Source: Stropharia rugosoannulata (Eukaryota > Basidiomycota > Agaricomycetes > Agaricales > Strophariaceae). From it: a DNA stretch of 64,000 nucleotides. Where the stretch lies: NCBI GenBank assembly GCA_028532985.1, contig JANCIK010000004.1, positions 1,054,001-1,118,000 on the forward strand, read 5' to 3'. The stretch's first letter is position 1. Every line of letters starts with the position of its first letter. Positions 37,655 through 47,823 of the stretch are shown here, one piece after another. Position numbers and translations under genes: made by a program. The notes below the pieces were generated by a model that saw only the letters and a program-made list of their open reading frames with translations, searched no databases and had not been told where the DNA came from.

Positions 37655-40499
37655 ATGTCGCGCATGACCGCTGCGCAGGTCATTAGCCTCGGAGAATATC
37701 TCAATCCCGACTTTGAGCCTGCGTCTCTCACCGTGTCCCAGCTGCTGGGTATCCTCGGCTACCACAATATCCCGTACCCCACGCCGTACACAAAGGCGAA
37801 GCTCGTCAACGTGTTCAACAATGAAGTGAAGACCCGCGCCGCGAAGTTTAAGAAAGAGCGACAGAAGAAGGAGAATAGTCAGGCGAGTGATGATGGGATT
37901 ACAGATGGTATCACTGGAAAGCCACTGAGCAAGAAAGGGAAGGTGAGTATCGAAGAGACGCGTTGTGTTGCAAATTAGCTAACATCTGCTTAGGCACCTG
38001 CACCCGCTCCCACACCTGCATCCAGCACTCGTCGCTCGTCAAGACGCATGTCACAGGCCCCCATGACAGAGGAGTCATCCCCAACGCGCCCGGAACCAGT
38101 TAGTCAAATCTTCACCAGTGGCTCGTGCTGTCATATTGACGCAAGATTCAGGCTAAGAGAAGGCGATCATCAGCGCAGCCAACTCTTGGCGGTGGAAGTT
38201 CCAGAACGGCGATCCCAGTTCCTACAACGCTCGCTGAAGAAAGTGAGCCTGACGATGATGACGAGGTTATGCCTGCTCGGAAGGTAGGCAGGACAAAGAA
38301 GCTAGTTCGTGTCTCTGGCGGATCATTTTTTAACTCCTTTTAACCTTTCGGTTGCTGCAGGCTTCGCCCGGCGCATCCAGTCGCGGAATATTAGCCACTG
38401 TATGTCTTAAATTCCCTTCATAAATGTTTAATAGCTAATAAAATATCGCTCGACTCATAGCCGGGAGCGGAAGATAGTGGTTGGGAAGACAACAATATTT
38501 TCCAATCCGGTGCGGAATCCTCTTCCCCAGCCAGACCTTCCCCGGTGCGCAAGAAAGTCCCTCGGGTTAGCTCGACGAAACGCCAAGCGCGTAAGTCAAC
38601 GTCTGCTCCGCCTCAAATGGCAGACTTGTCTCCCCCGAAAGCGCCCATCCCCGCTCATTCCCCACCGCAGTCTTCTTTCCGTCCATCTCTACCCCAATCA
38701 CCATATGTATTTTCCCCGCCGCCCAAGTTAAGCTTTACTCCGGTACATGAAACACGACAAGTAGAGCCTTTGAAACTAGAATCCCCGGCGCCGCCACAGG
38801 AAGAGGAGGACCAAATTGAAGAGAGCCAAGAGATTGCAGAGACCAACTACTATGAAGAAGTGGTCCCCAAGAAAATTGAGGGTGGTGACATCAAAGATGA
38901 CAAAGAACATAAAATCGACCTTGCGCTTTCCCGTATACAATCCGAGATCGAGTCTGTCGACGATCGGGCAGAAGTTGACGAACAAGGTTCGGGGGGACTC
39001 TTGGAAACTCTAGCGCGCATCGTTTGCTGGTTCGGTATTGTGGCGGTCACCTATGCATTTTTCAGCTACAAGGTTGAATCATCCGCAATTGGGTTTTGTG
39101 ACCGGGGCAGTAATACCAGTCTAGCTTTGGAAACGGTGCTAGCTAAGCGCGCTGAATATGACGCCTGCTCCAAGGCGCGCTCAGCCGCTCTGTTGGCCGC
39201 TTTGAATAACACTACCGGTACTGATGAGACTGGGATGGAGACGTGTCCCCTGCCACCCCTGATCCCGCGCCCGCACCCGGACAGTTGCACACCCTGCCCC
39301 GACCATGCAACTTGTGCACACTACCGCGTCAGCTGCGACTCCGGCTACTTGCTGAAGCCCCACATTCTCCTGTCATTTGTTCCTGTTGCCCCATCAGACT
39401 CGAGTCTCGCGACTGTTCACGCGCCGCAGCTCGGCAAGACCTTCCTGCAAGCATTCTCGTCGCTGACGTCGGGACTACCTGGTTTTGGGAGTGTCGGGCT
39501 GCCACCTCGGTGCGTTGAAGATCCGCAGCGGAAGCGGAACATTGGTGCGCTGGGGAAATCCATCGAGCGGTGGCTCGGGACGGAGCGCGGACAGCGCGTG
39601 TGCCACGGACAGCGCGCCAACGCAGCGGAGCCGGAGACAAGCACAGAGGCGGCTATCAGCTGGGGTGTTGAGGTCGACAAGCTGCGGGAACATTTCCGAC
39701 AGATCGCGGCGGTGAGTGTGCTTTCGTGTAGCAGGATCAAGAGATGGACTGCTGACGGTGACTCATGATAGCCCCATATTTTGCCCACATTCGACGAGCT
39801 GTTCAACGAAGCGATTCAACAGCTGAGCCAATGGGGAGGTGTGTTTGTTAGTGAAACGCCAGAGTACGTCACTTTCAATTATTTATTTGGTGTGCTAAAA
39901 TTTATCCCACACAGGGGAGTGCGTTATGTTGCCCACAAAACCCCATATATGACATGGGACTGTGTAGTCATCGTGAAGGCGCGCGAACTTTGGGCAGCAT
40001 GGCGCTCAACGGTACTCGGTGAGAGAAACACGTTTTCTATTGTTCTCCAGGAGCCGCCCGCCCCGCCAGAGACAACAATAAACTGACACTATTATCATCA
40101 GTCTCCATTCTCGCGGTGCTCGCTGCAATAGGCACGCGCCTCCGGCTGACTCAAAAACAAAAGGAGAAGCGTCGAGTGGCCGGATTAGTGCAAGTCGCAC
40201 TGGACACGTTACGTAACCAGGAGATGGCGCATTACACCGATCCGCTGACGGCCCCGCAGCCGTACCTGTCTTCGATCCAGCTGCGGGACGTTGTGCTGCA
40301 GGACGAGCACTCTGTGGGCACGCGGCGGCGGCTGTGGGAGCGCGTGGAGCGGGTGGTGGAGGGCAACGCGAACGTGCGGGCGAACCTCGAGGAAATCGAA
40401 GGTGGCGACGAAACGAGGGTTTGGAGGTGGGTGGGGAGTGCGGGAACAGGAAGGACACCGGCGAGAAAGGAAATCTATCATGATCAAGAAGAAGAGTAG
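37655..40499 (+). CDS. SRC1: Src1/Heh2/Man1-type inner nuclear membrane protein
   Basis: These proteins anchor chromatin and help nuclear pore quality control and ESCRT-dependent nuclear envelope sealing. The start at 37655 opens the HeH (LEM-like) domain: YLNPDFEPASLTVSQLLGIL and PYPTPYTKAKLVNVFNNEV. A long basic, Ser/Pro-rich linker follows, including STRRSSRRMS, AKRRRSSAQP and a KKVPRVSSTKRQARKS stretch that could serve as a nuclear localisation signal. TM1 is LARIVCWFGIVAVTYAFFSY (about 39006-39066). The lumenal loop is rich in Cys (CPLPP...CTPCPDHATCAHYRVSC, about 39245-39345). TM2 is VSILAVLAAIGTRLRL (about 40100-40147), followed by the Man1/Src1 C-terminal domain (LRDVVLQDEHSVGTRRRLWE) ending DQEEE. 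Both membrane passes are present. Confidence 0.9.
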
Positions 40500-40548
40500 T
40501 TGGCGCCAGGGCATCGGGAAGGGAGAAAGCGATGATTGCTATTCTTGT

Positions 40549-40592
40549 GCTTTCGGGGTCTTGTAGATCTTTAATGTTATTTGGGGCGCAGA
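40549..40592 (+). repeat. Copy A of a 44-nt duplicated sequence
   Basis: It shares GCTTTCGGGGTCTTG (15 of 15) and TGTTATTTGGGGCGCAGA (18 of 18) with copy B at 41906-41948, at nearly the same spacing and with GATCT between them in both. It begins 50 nt after the Src1-like stop codon, so it probably lies in that gene's 3' UTR. Confidence 0.75.
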
Positions 40593-41905
40593 TGCCAGAC
40601 ATACTTAATACATACGGCGTTCTACTCAATTTTTTTTTTGGGGAGAGCTCTCTCTGGTCTGATGTGCTCTGCTCAGTTTTTGTGACAGCGAAGCCGTTCG
40701 GCACGGGTAAAACCACATGTACTGTCTAAATATGTGTGTCCTTTTTTTTGTCAGTCGGATACGTCGCCGTGCTTTCTTGAGGACTCCGATGGCCGGAACC
40801 AGACTGTCAGATGCTAGCACTGTAAATAGGCGCCCATAGGGCATAAGGGCAGGGCATGTATGTTCTGCTAGAGATGGTGCCTGCACTAAAACCTGCGGTA
40901 AAAGCCTAGTAACTTATCTAGCCGTGCCTATCAAATCTCACCTGCTTTTCTAGTCCCAACACGCATTGCATGAGTTCCGTGGTTGAGTCATTGTGCCGCA
41001 ATTAAAAGTGTTGTTTGCTTATGGTTTGCTAACCTCTACAAACTTACTTCTTGAAGTTGAGCGTAGCCGTTGTGAGTTTTGGGCAAAGGAAAATAAATGT
41101 CCGTGCCACAGTCGTGTGTATGACCTGAGCAAACTTCACCAAAACGGAGTACGAGCAAAATTCGAAACCCAATCGGCTGTGTGAAACGAAGAGTCTGTAG
41201 TTCAGAGCATATGTAGGCTTATGCAGATCAAGTTACTCAAAGTTTTTTTAAATACTTAATAGTACATGAGGTTTATAGGTTTGTTGGCCATGCTAATGGC
41301 TCAACTTAGCAAGTTTTCTTCACTGGCTTCAAGTTAAATTCGCCCACATATGATTGCGTGAATTTTCTGCTGCGCAGTGATCAACCATTAAAATGACATT
41401 GAGAGCCAAAGCCTGGCCGAGACGGAACCACTTTTATCCTGGTGAACTACCACCTAGGACCCATTATTATAGCTGTAGATCTGAAAAAAGTTCGGGGAGA
41501 TACAAGGTACTTGGTACATACTTTAATGGTTTGTGGTTATACAGTTTTTGCTAAACGTTCCGGTGTATATGCGCAGATAGTTCACAACACCGTGGATTAT
41601 TCAAAGCTCTTCGGAGACATAGAGCGATCTTGAAAGCTGAGAACTATTACTATGAGGTATAAATGAGATAGGCACCAACAGCTAAACCGAATCATTACAA
41701 TCATATTTTTTTCTCTCACAGATGTGTTAGATGGTAACAAAGACTGCAGTTTGGACCTGGTTTGGGCGCCTATTTGCATTTGATAAATTGCATGTGTGCA
41801 CACACACTCCAGTCGGTTGTGTCCAACCGAAAGAATCGAATTGGGACGGCTACAAAAGATATATTTACCTGCGGTGAACGGGGTGACTGTCACAAACTAT
41901 TTCGA

Positions 41906-41948
41906 GCTTTCGGGGTCTTGCACGATCTACTGTTATTTGGGGCGCAGA
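41906..41948 (+). repeat. Copy B of the duplicated sequence
   Basis: Second copy of the sequence at 40549-40592, in the same orientation and 1 nt shorter. It is followed at 41961 by an A-run and GTTCGGGG, itself seen again at 41484. Confidence 0.75.
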
Positions 41949-43519
41949 CACACCACCTCGAAAAAAAAGTTCGGGGGGCTATATTGGGGTGGACATGGTC
42001 TAGGTTTGGGCCCTCCTTTTCCGGTTTGTCAGTTCGTTGGGGTCAGGATGGGCCCATTGTCCCTTTTTTTCTTCTGGATCTGGACTCTGGACAGGGCCCC
42101 CATCGGAAGGAGGAGCCCTCTGTTCTGCTCTGTGGCTTTCGATAGGCTTCGATAGATGGCAACATATAGCCGGAACAGGGACGTACCCCAATACCCTGAA
42201 TTGAATGAATTGTATTGATCAGACGAGGGTGTGTGCGAGTGAGGGTGCAGGCCGGGTCGAAACATCCCGGCGGCTTGCAGGGCATGAGGCAGCCCGCGCG
42301 TGGCAGGATCGGCCCTGTCCTCGTCGGGAGTGTTATACTTGGGTAGATATTGCGAGGGGATGAGGTGTGGATGGCGCGAGTCGCACTGCGCATTGGGCTT
42401 GCGTGCGGATGTGGCCGGGGCCGGACGCCGAACGGATGTAGTCAGCGCATGTCAGATGGTGACAGGGCGTTGTAAGCTGCTCTGTGCGGCGCGTGTGGTG
42501 TGTCAGTGCGTGGACGCCGACGTCATGTCTGTGTCTGTGTCGTGCCCGCCGCCGCGCTGAGAGAGGGGGCAGGGCGCAGGGGTCGCGGTCCGTCTGCTCG
42601 GGGCGCGTGTTGCCGTCGTTCCCCACACATGGTCGGCGCGAGGCCTCGACCCGATCGCGGGATGCGCATCGGGCAGAGGCACACGCCCACTTCCCCGCGT
42701 TGGCCGCGTGCGCACTGCGCCAGCAAGGCTAAACGAACCCCCGTCCTCCGTGTCCGAAGTGCGCACGCCGCCCACGCTACGCACGGTGGCGGCGATCACT
42801 ACGCGCACACAATGCGCCCCGCTGCCTGCCAGGCGCCGCCCGATCGGGCACCCCGGGCGGCGCATATCGCAGTCACGCCGCTGGGCAGGCAGACGTCTGG
42901 GAGCAGCGTCCGGCTGCGGGCGAGCAGTAGCCGGCCGCCGTGACTCGATGCTCGCTCGTTGATTGGGCCCGGCACAGCACAGCCAATGTGCGTCGATTTA
43001 ATTAGAATCGGGCTCCCCTGAGCTCTAGCCTCTGCCTGTCTCGCCCGTCTCTTCGCATCCTGGGCCGTCCGGAAAACAACTCTTGCCTGCTCCGATTGCG
43101 ATGCCCTGCCAGTGCCCACCCCTATCGCTATCAGCTATGCATGCACCCTGGGATCTCCTGGGATGCCCTGTTGATGCAGCCTAAACTGGGGCTGTCCACT
43201 CTCCACATACATACACCCATGTGGGCCTGTCCCGGCAATCAATGAAATCACATCCATGGCGCCTGCTTCCCCATCCAACTGCCCGCTACTGCACCGTTAC
43301 TCTTACGAGCACCCATCCTACTAAGCCGGCTGCTGGGCCACGGCGGTAGGCAGGGGGTGTGCAGACGGCGACCCTTGGCTCCGACGGCCTCGCAGCAGCG
43401 CAGTGCGCACCGCCTTGCTTAGGCAGCCTGGTACGTAGTCAGCACACGAACGTATACTCGAGAAAAAAGTACATGTAACTATTTCCGGCCTTTACAAATA
43501 CACACATGTGCACCAGCCC

Positions 43520-45188
43520 TCAGTAGCCCGCCGCCCAATTCGGGGTGACGGGCGTCTGTGATACACCATCCTGGATCTTTTCTATTAGTGCACGTTTCAT
43601 GAACTGCTCCTCTGCCAAGGCGCGCGTTGCCTGGATGAAGAGGAGAAGATGCCAGTTAATTTAAATACCAGATGCGAGATGCGATCGGCGAATCTGTACG
43701 TACGCGTAGGAACTTCTCTAGGTCGATCCGGCCGGCATTGAGCGCGCGGTGCAGGTGGTAGATAGTGTCTTCAATCGCGTTGTCGTCCGCGATGAGGTTG
43801 ATCAATCTATTATCAACACCAGTCAGCAACGTCTCTTTCTGCCCGCAGTTTTAGGGTCCAAGGGAGCAGTAAGCATCCAAAATAAGCAGGGCAAAAAATA
43901 TTTTCGCCCGTGTTTATTCCCGATGAGGCAGGATGCTCCCAAGGCTGACCGAGAAGGAAAGTGCACTGACTGATTGTGGACGATGGATGTCGCGCAGACG
44001 AGCTCATCCACCTCGGGATCACCCTTGCGGCGGAGGTCAGCGATGTTTGCCTCGGCCTGGCGAACCGCCGCGCGCGTCCTGTCGGCGACCGAGCGACAGA
44101 CATCGCGTACAGCCTCGAGCCGGGCCATCTCATCTTTGATAGCGGGCTCGCCGGCGAGGAGATCGGCCTGCTGAGCCCGCAGCTTCTCAGCGTCTATCGC
44201 GAGCGCCTGGGAGAGCGCATAGAACTCTGCGGTGAGCTTCTGGTGGACGCCGGACTGGAGCCTGAGCAGCTCGGGATTCGGGGGGCGAGGCGGGACGCTG
44301 GCTGGGACCTGGGCCGGGCCTGGGGGCGCCGCGGGCGCGTCCTCGTCGAGCAGGTCGGGGATAGGAGCGCGGGGGGGATCCGGCCGACGGAAATAGGGAG
44401 CCGGGGGTGGCGGTGGTGGGGGGGGAGCGTAGGACGGGGCCGGAACATGGGGCAGTGGGGGCTGTGCGAAGTGCGACTGGGGCGGGAGGGGCGGTGGCGG
44501 CGATACGATGGGGGCGGGCGCAAGCAGGGGCGGCTGGGGCGGACGGGGCGGCGGGGAGAGCGAGGCTGGCTTGGACGGGAGCGCAGGGGGGGCCGATGAG
44601 ACCGGGGACGCGCGGGCCGAGAGGGAGGGCCCGGGCGCAGGCGGCTTTGCGTACACAGGCGGCTCGTGCGCAAACTGGTCCTGCAGCGCCGCGACGAGGG
44701 CGGAGAGGCTGCAGCCCTGGGGTGGGTCAGCCGGGGTCGGGCGGGGTCCGTGCGCTGACTCACCTCGTGCTTACGCGTCCACTGCTCCGCGTACTCGCCC
44801 ACGCACCGCCCGCTCACGTCGACGTGCCTGCCCGGCCGCACGAGCATGTCGGCGGTCGGGACGACGTAGACGATCGGCGGCTGGCGCGGGTGCTCGCGCG
44901 TGATCCAGAGCGCGATGGGGATGTTGTACGCCGCGCCGCGGAAGGCGATGGGCAGCAGGCCGTGTATGCAGAGCAGCAGCTGCGTGCGGCCGTCATCGAA
45001 GGCTGGACAGATCAGCGGGGGGCGCAGGCAGGTGCGGCGGGCGAGGACGTACTGTAGACATCGGACTTGGGGCGCAGGGTCGGGTGGCGGGCGAGGACGG
45101 CGTCGACGTCGGCGTAGACGAGCTGGGGATGCGGGTAGGGTCTGACGGCGTCGGCGAGCCAGCGCTGGGTGAGGGAGAGACTGGCCAT
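43520..45188 (-). CDS. VPS23: ESCRT-I subunit Vps23/TSG101
   Basis: Vps23 is the cargo-binding ESCRT-I subunit that sorts ubiquitinated proteins into multivesicular endosomes. The start at 45188 gives MASLSLTQRWLADAVRPYPH. The N-terminal UEV domain (about 44770-45188) shows LLLCIHGLLPIAFRGAAYNI, PIALWITREHPRQPPIVYVV and VDVSGRCVGEYAEQW; as in all UEVs, the E2 active-site Cys is absent. A very Pro-rich linker follows (about 44320-44650). A coiled coil comes next (LTAEFYALSQALAIDAEKLR to AEANIADLRRKG, about 44010-44230). The C-terminal steadiness box is LINLIADDNAIEDTIYHLHR...ATRALAEEQFMKRALIEK, ending TPVTPNWAAGY (stop at 43520). One intron (43807-43970) is three times normal length and holds a hairpin. 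The gene is very GC-rich. Confidence 0.92.
43855..43950. other. Near-palindromic hairpin inside a Vps23 intron
   Basis: Within the 164-nt intron 43807-43970. GGGA (43862-43865) pairs with TCCC (43937-43940), and GCATCC (43873-43878) with GGATGC (43931-43936). Further in, AATAA (43881-43885) pairs with TTATT (43914-43918), GGGC (43889-43892) with GCCC (43906-43909), and AAAA (43894-43897) with TTTT (43901-43904), leaving a 3-nt loop. GGTC (43855-43858) and GACC (43947-43950) could extend it outward. All pairing was done by hand on the DNA; no folding energy was computed. Confidence 0.65.
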
Positions 45189-45579
45189 TGCACAGCGGGG
45201 CTGGCCCGGCCGTGGCTGACGGGGTGCTGGGCTGCTCCCACGGGTCCCCATCCGGTAGATCGGGCGCGGGCCGGACGCTGGGGTCCCACCTGCCATATGC
45301 GGACGCAGATCTGCCTCCGCCGTCGGCCGCGCCAGGCTGGCGGTGCCGGTGCTCGGCAGCAGACGTGCTCCGTGCGGCATTGCGCTTTATTTGGCATGTT
45401 CAAGGCAGTCCGCTGCGTCCGCACGGATTGGCTTGTCCCTGGCGCATCGAGATATGGGCTATCTCCAATACAGTGGCTCGCTCTTGCCATATCTGCCCCA
45501 TCTCGGATCTACGCCCCTCCTCCCCTATATAACATCCCATCCATCTCTCCTCCGGGCCCTCCCCTCCTCACCGCCCACC
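45189..45579. promoter_or_regulatory. Divergent promoter, Vps23 / TEA factor, with TATA box
   Basis: The 391 bases between the two starts. A clear TATATAA at 45526-45532 sits 48 nt before the TEA-gene ATG, followed by C/T-rich sequence, so the TEA transcript probably has a 5' UTR of only 15-25 nt. No equally good TATA faces Vps23. Function is inferred from position and consensus. Confidence 0.5.
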
Positions 45580-47268
45580 ATGTCTGTCCGGCCCTCCATC
45601 AAGAAGCTAGACGCCGCCCCCAGCATCACCCCCCAACGCAAGCACCGCAAGCTCCTCAAGGACGGCAGCGGCACCGAAGTATGGCCAGAGAGCATCGAGA
45701 AGATCTTCGTCCAGGGTCCGTTCCGCCCTCCATTCTCCCTACTGCCCGCTCATTTTTTTTTTTTCATCCAGGTCTCCGCGAGTATTGGGACTCGCCCTAT
45801 GCCACCTACTCCCAGTCCCGCGGCCGCAGCCGCTGGCGCAACCAGTTCCTCGTCGACTACCTCCAAAAGCAGGGCATAGACCGCACCAAGAAGCAGGTCG
45901 CAAGCCATATCCAGGTCCTCCGCAACATGTGGAAGGGCGAGCCAGGTGCGTTCTCTCCCCACCACCCGTCGGCACACCACTGACCGAGTCACCACAGAGT
46001 TCCATCTCGTAGCCGGAGGCGATGAGCTCTATCCCGAGAATGACTCGCCCTCCGCCGCCCCCGTCAAGCTCGAGGAGCATTACGACACCAGCACCCTCAT
46101 ACCCTTTGAATGGGATGACGCAGAACACCCGCACTCAAATTCCGTCTCGCCAAATTTCTCTCCCGCCGACTCCCAGTCCGAGTTCCCTCCCACTCCAGAG
46201 CACCGCCCCAATCTCTATCCGTCCGATTTCGGCTCGGTCAATCCAAAGCTCCAGAGCCACTCTGATCTCGTCTATCCCGCTCCCTCTATAAACAGTCCGT
46301 CGATATCACCTCATGGTGATTTCATCCAGCCCCTACCGCCGTTCCATGACTCAGGCATTTCATATGGCCAAGCCGGAAAGTACTCCGCAACTCCCTATTC
46401 GATAGCCCATAACCGCACTGCCCGCGGCCTCCAAGACCCGCAGCAATCACAGGCTCTGAACCGCCACATGAGCGCGACCCCGACCCACTACAAATATCCT
46501 CGTAACAGAGTGACGTCAATGTATCTACATGCTGACGGCATGACGCCCTTCTCCGTCAAAGTTGACGCTCTTGCAAGCCCAGCCCAGCCCATGCAGCCCC
46601 CGTTCACCCTCCGCATACGGCTCTACCTGCCCACGATGAATGACATGCGGGCGCCGCACTCCTTAAACGGGTTCCTCGCGGGTGTCTCGCTCGAAAATGT
46701 GTGGGGCGCGACCGCACAGTGTGTGACCAAAGTGTACAGCAACGGCATGTGCATAGCAGAGGAGACGGGCTTCGTCCAAGTCACAAACATCAACGTCGGC
46801 GGTACCGTGAATACCGCGCTCCCTGAATCGCCGCTGAGCAGATGTCGCTGGCTCGATCCTGGTACGCGGACCCCTATTCTAATTTTACCCATTTGTCCAT
46901 CGTGGCTGACTTTTTTGCTCCTTGTAGCTTATTCTGTGAATATCACACAGGAGGTCATTGTTGATGATGAGACACTGCTCTTCGTGATCTACGACCTTGA
47001 CAGGAAGAACGGGGGCGCCATGCCTTCGGCGTCACTGTTGGGATTCCAAAAATATCGGGCGGCTGATAAAGGCACCACCTCCACGAGTCTACAGTCAACG
47101 CCCAGCAGTCATCACTTGCCCGCGGGTATGTCGCTCCCACCAAACCCGGGTGGGCCCGTTGTGGGTCCCCACACTGGGCCGTATGCCCGAACGGGCTCGA
47201 TGCAGCCCTCACTGAATCCATATGGCGTGCCGTCACCGACCACTGCCTCAATGCGCCGCCAGTATTAA
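45580..47268 (+). CDS. TEA/ATTS-domain transcription factor (TEC1/AbaA/TEAD family)
   Basis: TEA factors bind CATTCC/T-type sites. Fungal members (Tec1, AbaA) control filamentation and development. The start at 45580 (MSVRPSIKKLDAAPS, Kozak CCACCATGT) leads to a basic segment (PQRKHRKLLKDGSG). The TEA domain follows, across an intron at about 45716-45771: EVWPESIEKIFVQGLREYWD, then YSQSRGRSRWRNQFLVDYLQ and KQVASHIQVLRNMWKGEPE, which is recognition helix 3. A second intron (about 45945-45999) follows the domain. The rest has a Ser/Pro-rich stretch and a C-terminal region resembling the transactivation/cofactor-binding part of TEADs (LRIRLYLPTMNDMRAP; GVSLENVWGATAQCVTKVYS; CIAEETGFVQV), ending MRRQY. 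The stop is TAA at 47266-47268. It is convergent with NOC3. Confidence 0.93.
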
Positions 47269-47823
47269 ACTCTCCTCCGACCCAGGAGGGGTGTGTGGAC
47301 GGAATACACTTGTCCCTCCTGACTCGGCCATCTTCTTCCTCCGTGGTCGTTTCATCTTCATCTTTTTTTCCCATGTTTCGCTTTTTTGCCTTACTACGTG
47401 TTTTTGGTCAGAACGAACATACCCTCAACCCGCACCTTATTCGATCTTCGTCCCGCGGCGGCTGTTTTGTATGTTTATTGCTATTGTAACATAATGCTAC
47501 TTACCTTACCTTACTCTCGCGATATTGCTACGCCTATACTCACGTTGTCATGCCTCTCTCATCTCTTCTCACGCGGCTTTGAACTCTAGCACATGGACAT
47601 AATTCCTCATCACATAGCATCACCACAACCCCACCCATAACTGTATTTCTTTTCGTTCGCGACAGGAGTCGCCTGTATTTATCCCTTCTGTTGTATCCGC
47701 CTCAATGACTCTTAACATACAGAGGTACAGGAGATGTAAAATAATACATGCGCTAAGCATCCCCCGCCCGCACTATTGTAGCCCAGTATAACATATGGAA
47801 ATGCTATCTACCCTATAGAGTAC
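47269..47823. other. Convergent 3' spacer, TEA factor / NOC3
   Basis: About 550 bases between two facing stop codons. T-rich and C/T-rich runs near 47340-47420 suit 3' UTR and termination sequence. Nothing coding or RNA-like was seen. Confidence 0.5.

Larger units (their letters stand above)
40500..43519. other. Three-kilobase gene-poor spacer
   Basis: No credible coding exons. The left third (40500-41900) is AT-rich and shows short duplicated sequences (listed separately). From about 42000 it becomes strongly GC- and CpG-rich, with low-complexity GT/GC runs around 42480-42560. Long open frames there on both strands are the normal by-product of GC richness and have no family resemblance. No complete tRNA, LTR or transposase remnant was recognised. 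It lies downstream of both the Src1-like and the Vps23 genes, so it is not an obvious promoter for either. It may hold a non-coding transcript or degenerate transposon sequence. Confidence 0.55.

Noticed and set aside
40500..42200. An intact transposon or retroelement
   Set aside because: Short repeats are present, but I found no transposase, reverse transcriptase or integrase coding remnant and no clear terminal inverted repeats or LTRs.
42300..43119. Cluster of overlapping long open frames on both strands
   Set aside because: Stop codons are rare by chance in such GC-rich DNA. The translations are Arg/Ala/His low complexity on every frame with no family match.
44194..45057. Long frames of 216-217 codons overlapping Vps23 on both strands
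   Set aside because: Shadows of the GC-rich Vps23 exons, whose own frame has UEV and steadiness-box conservation.
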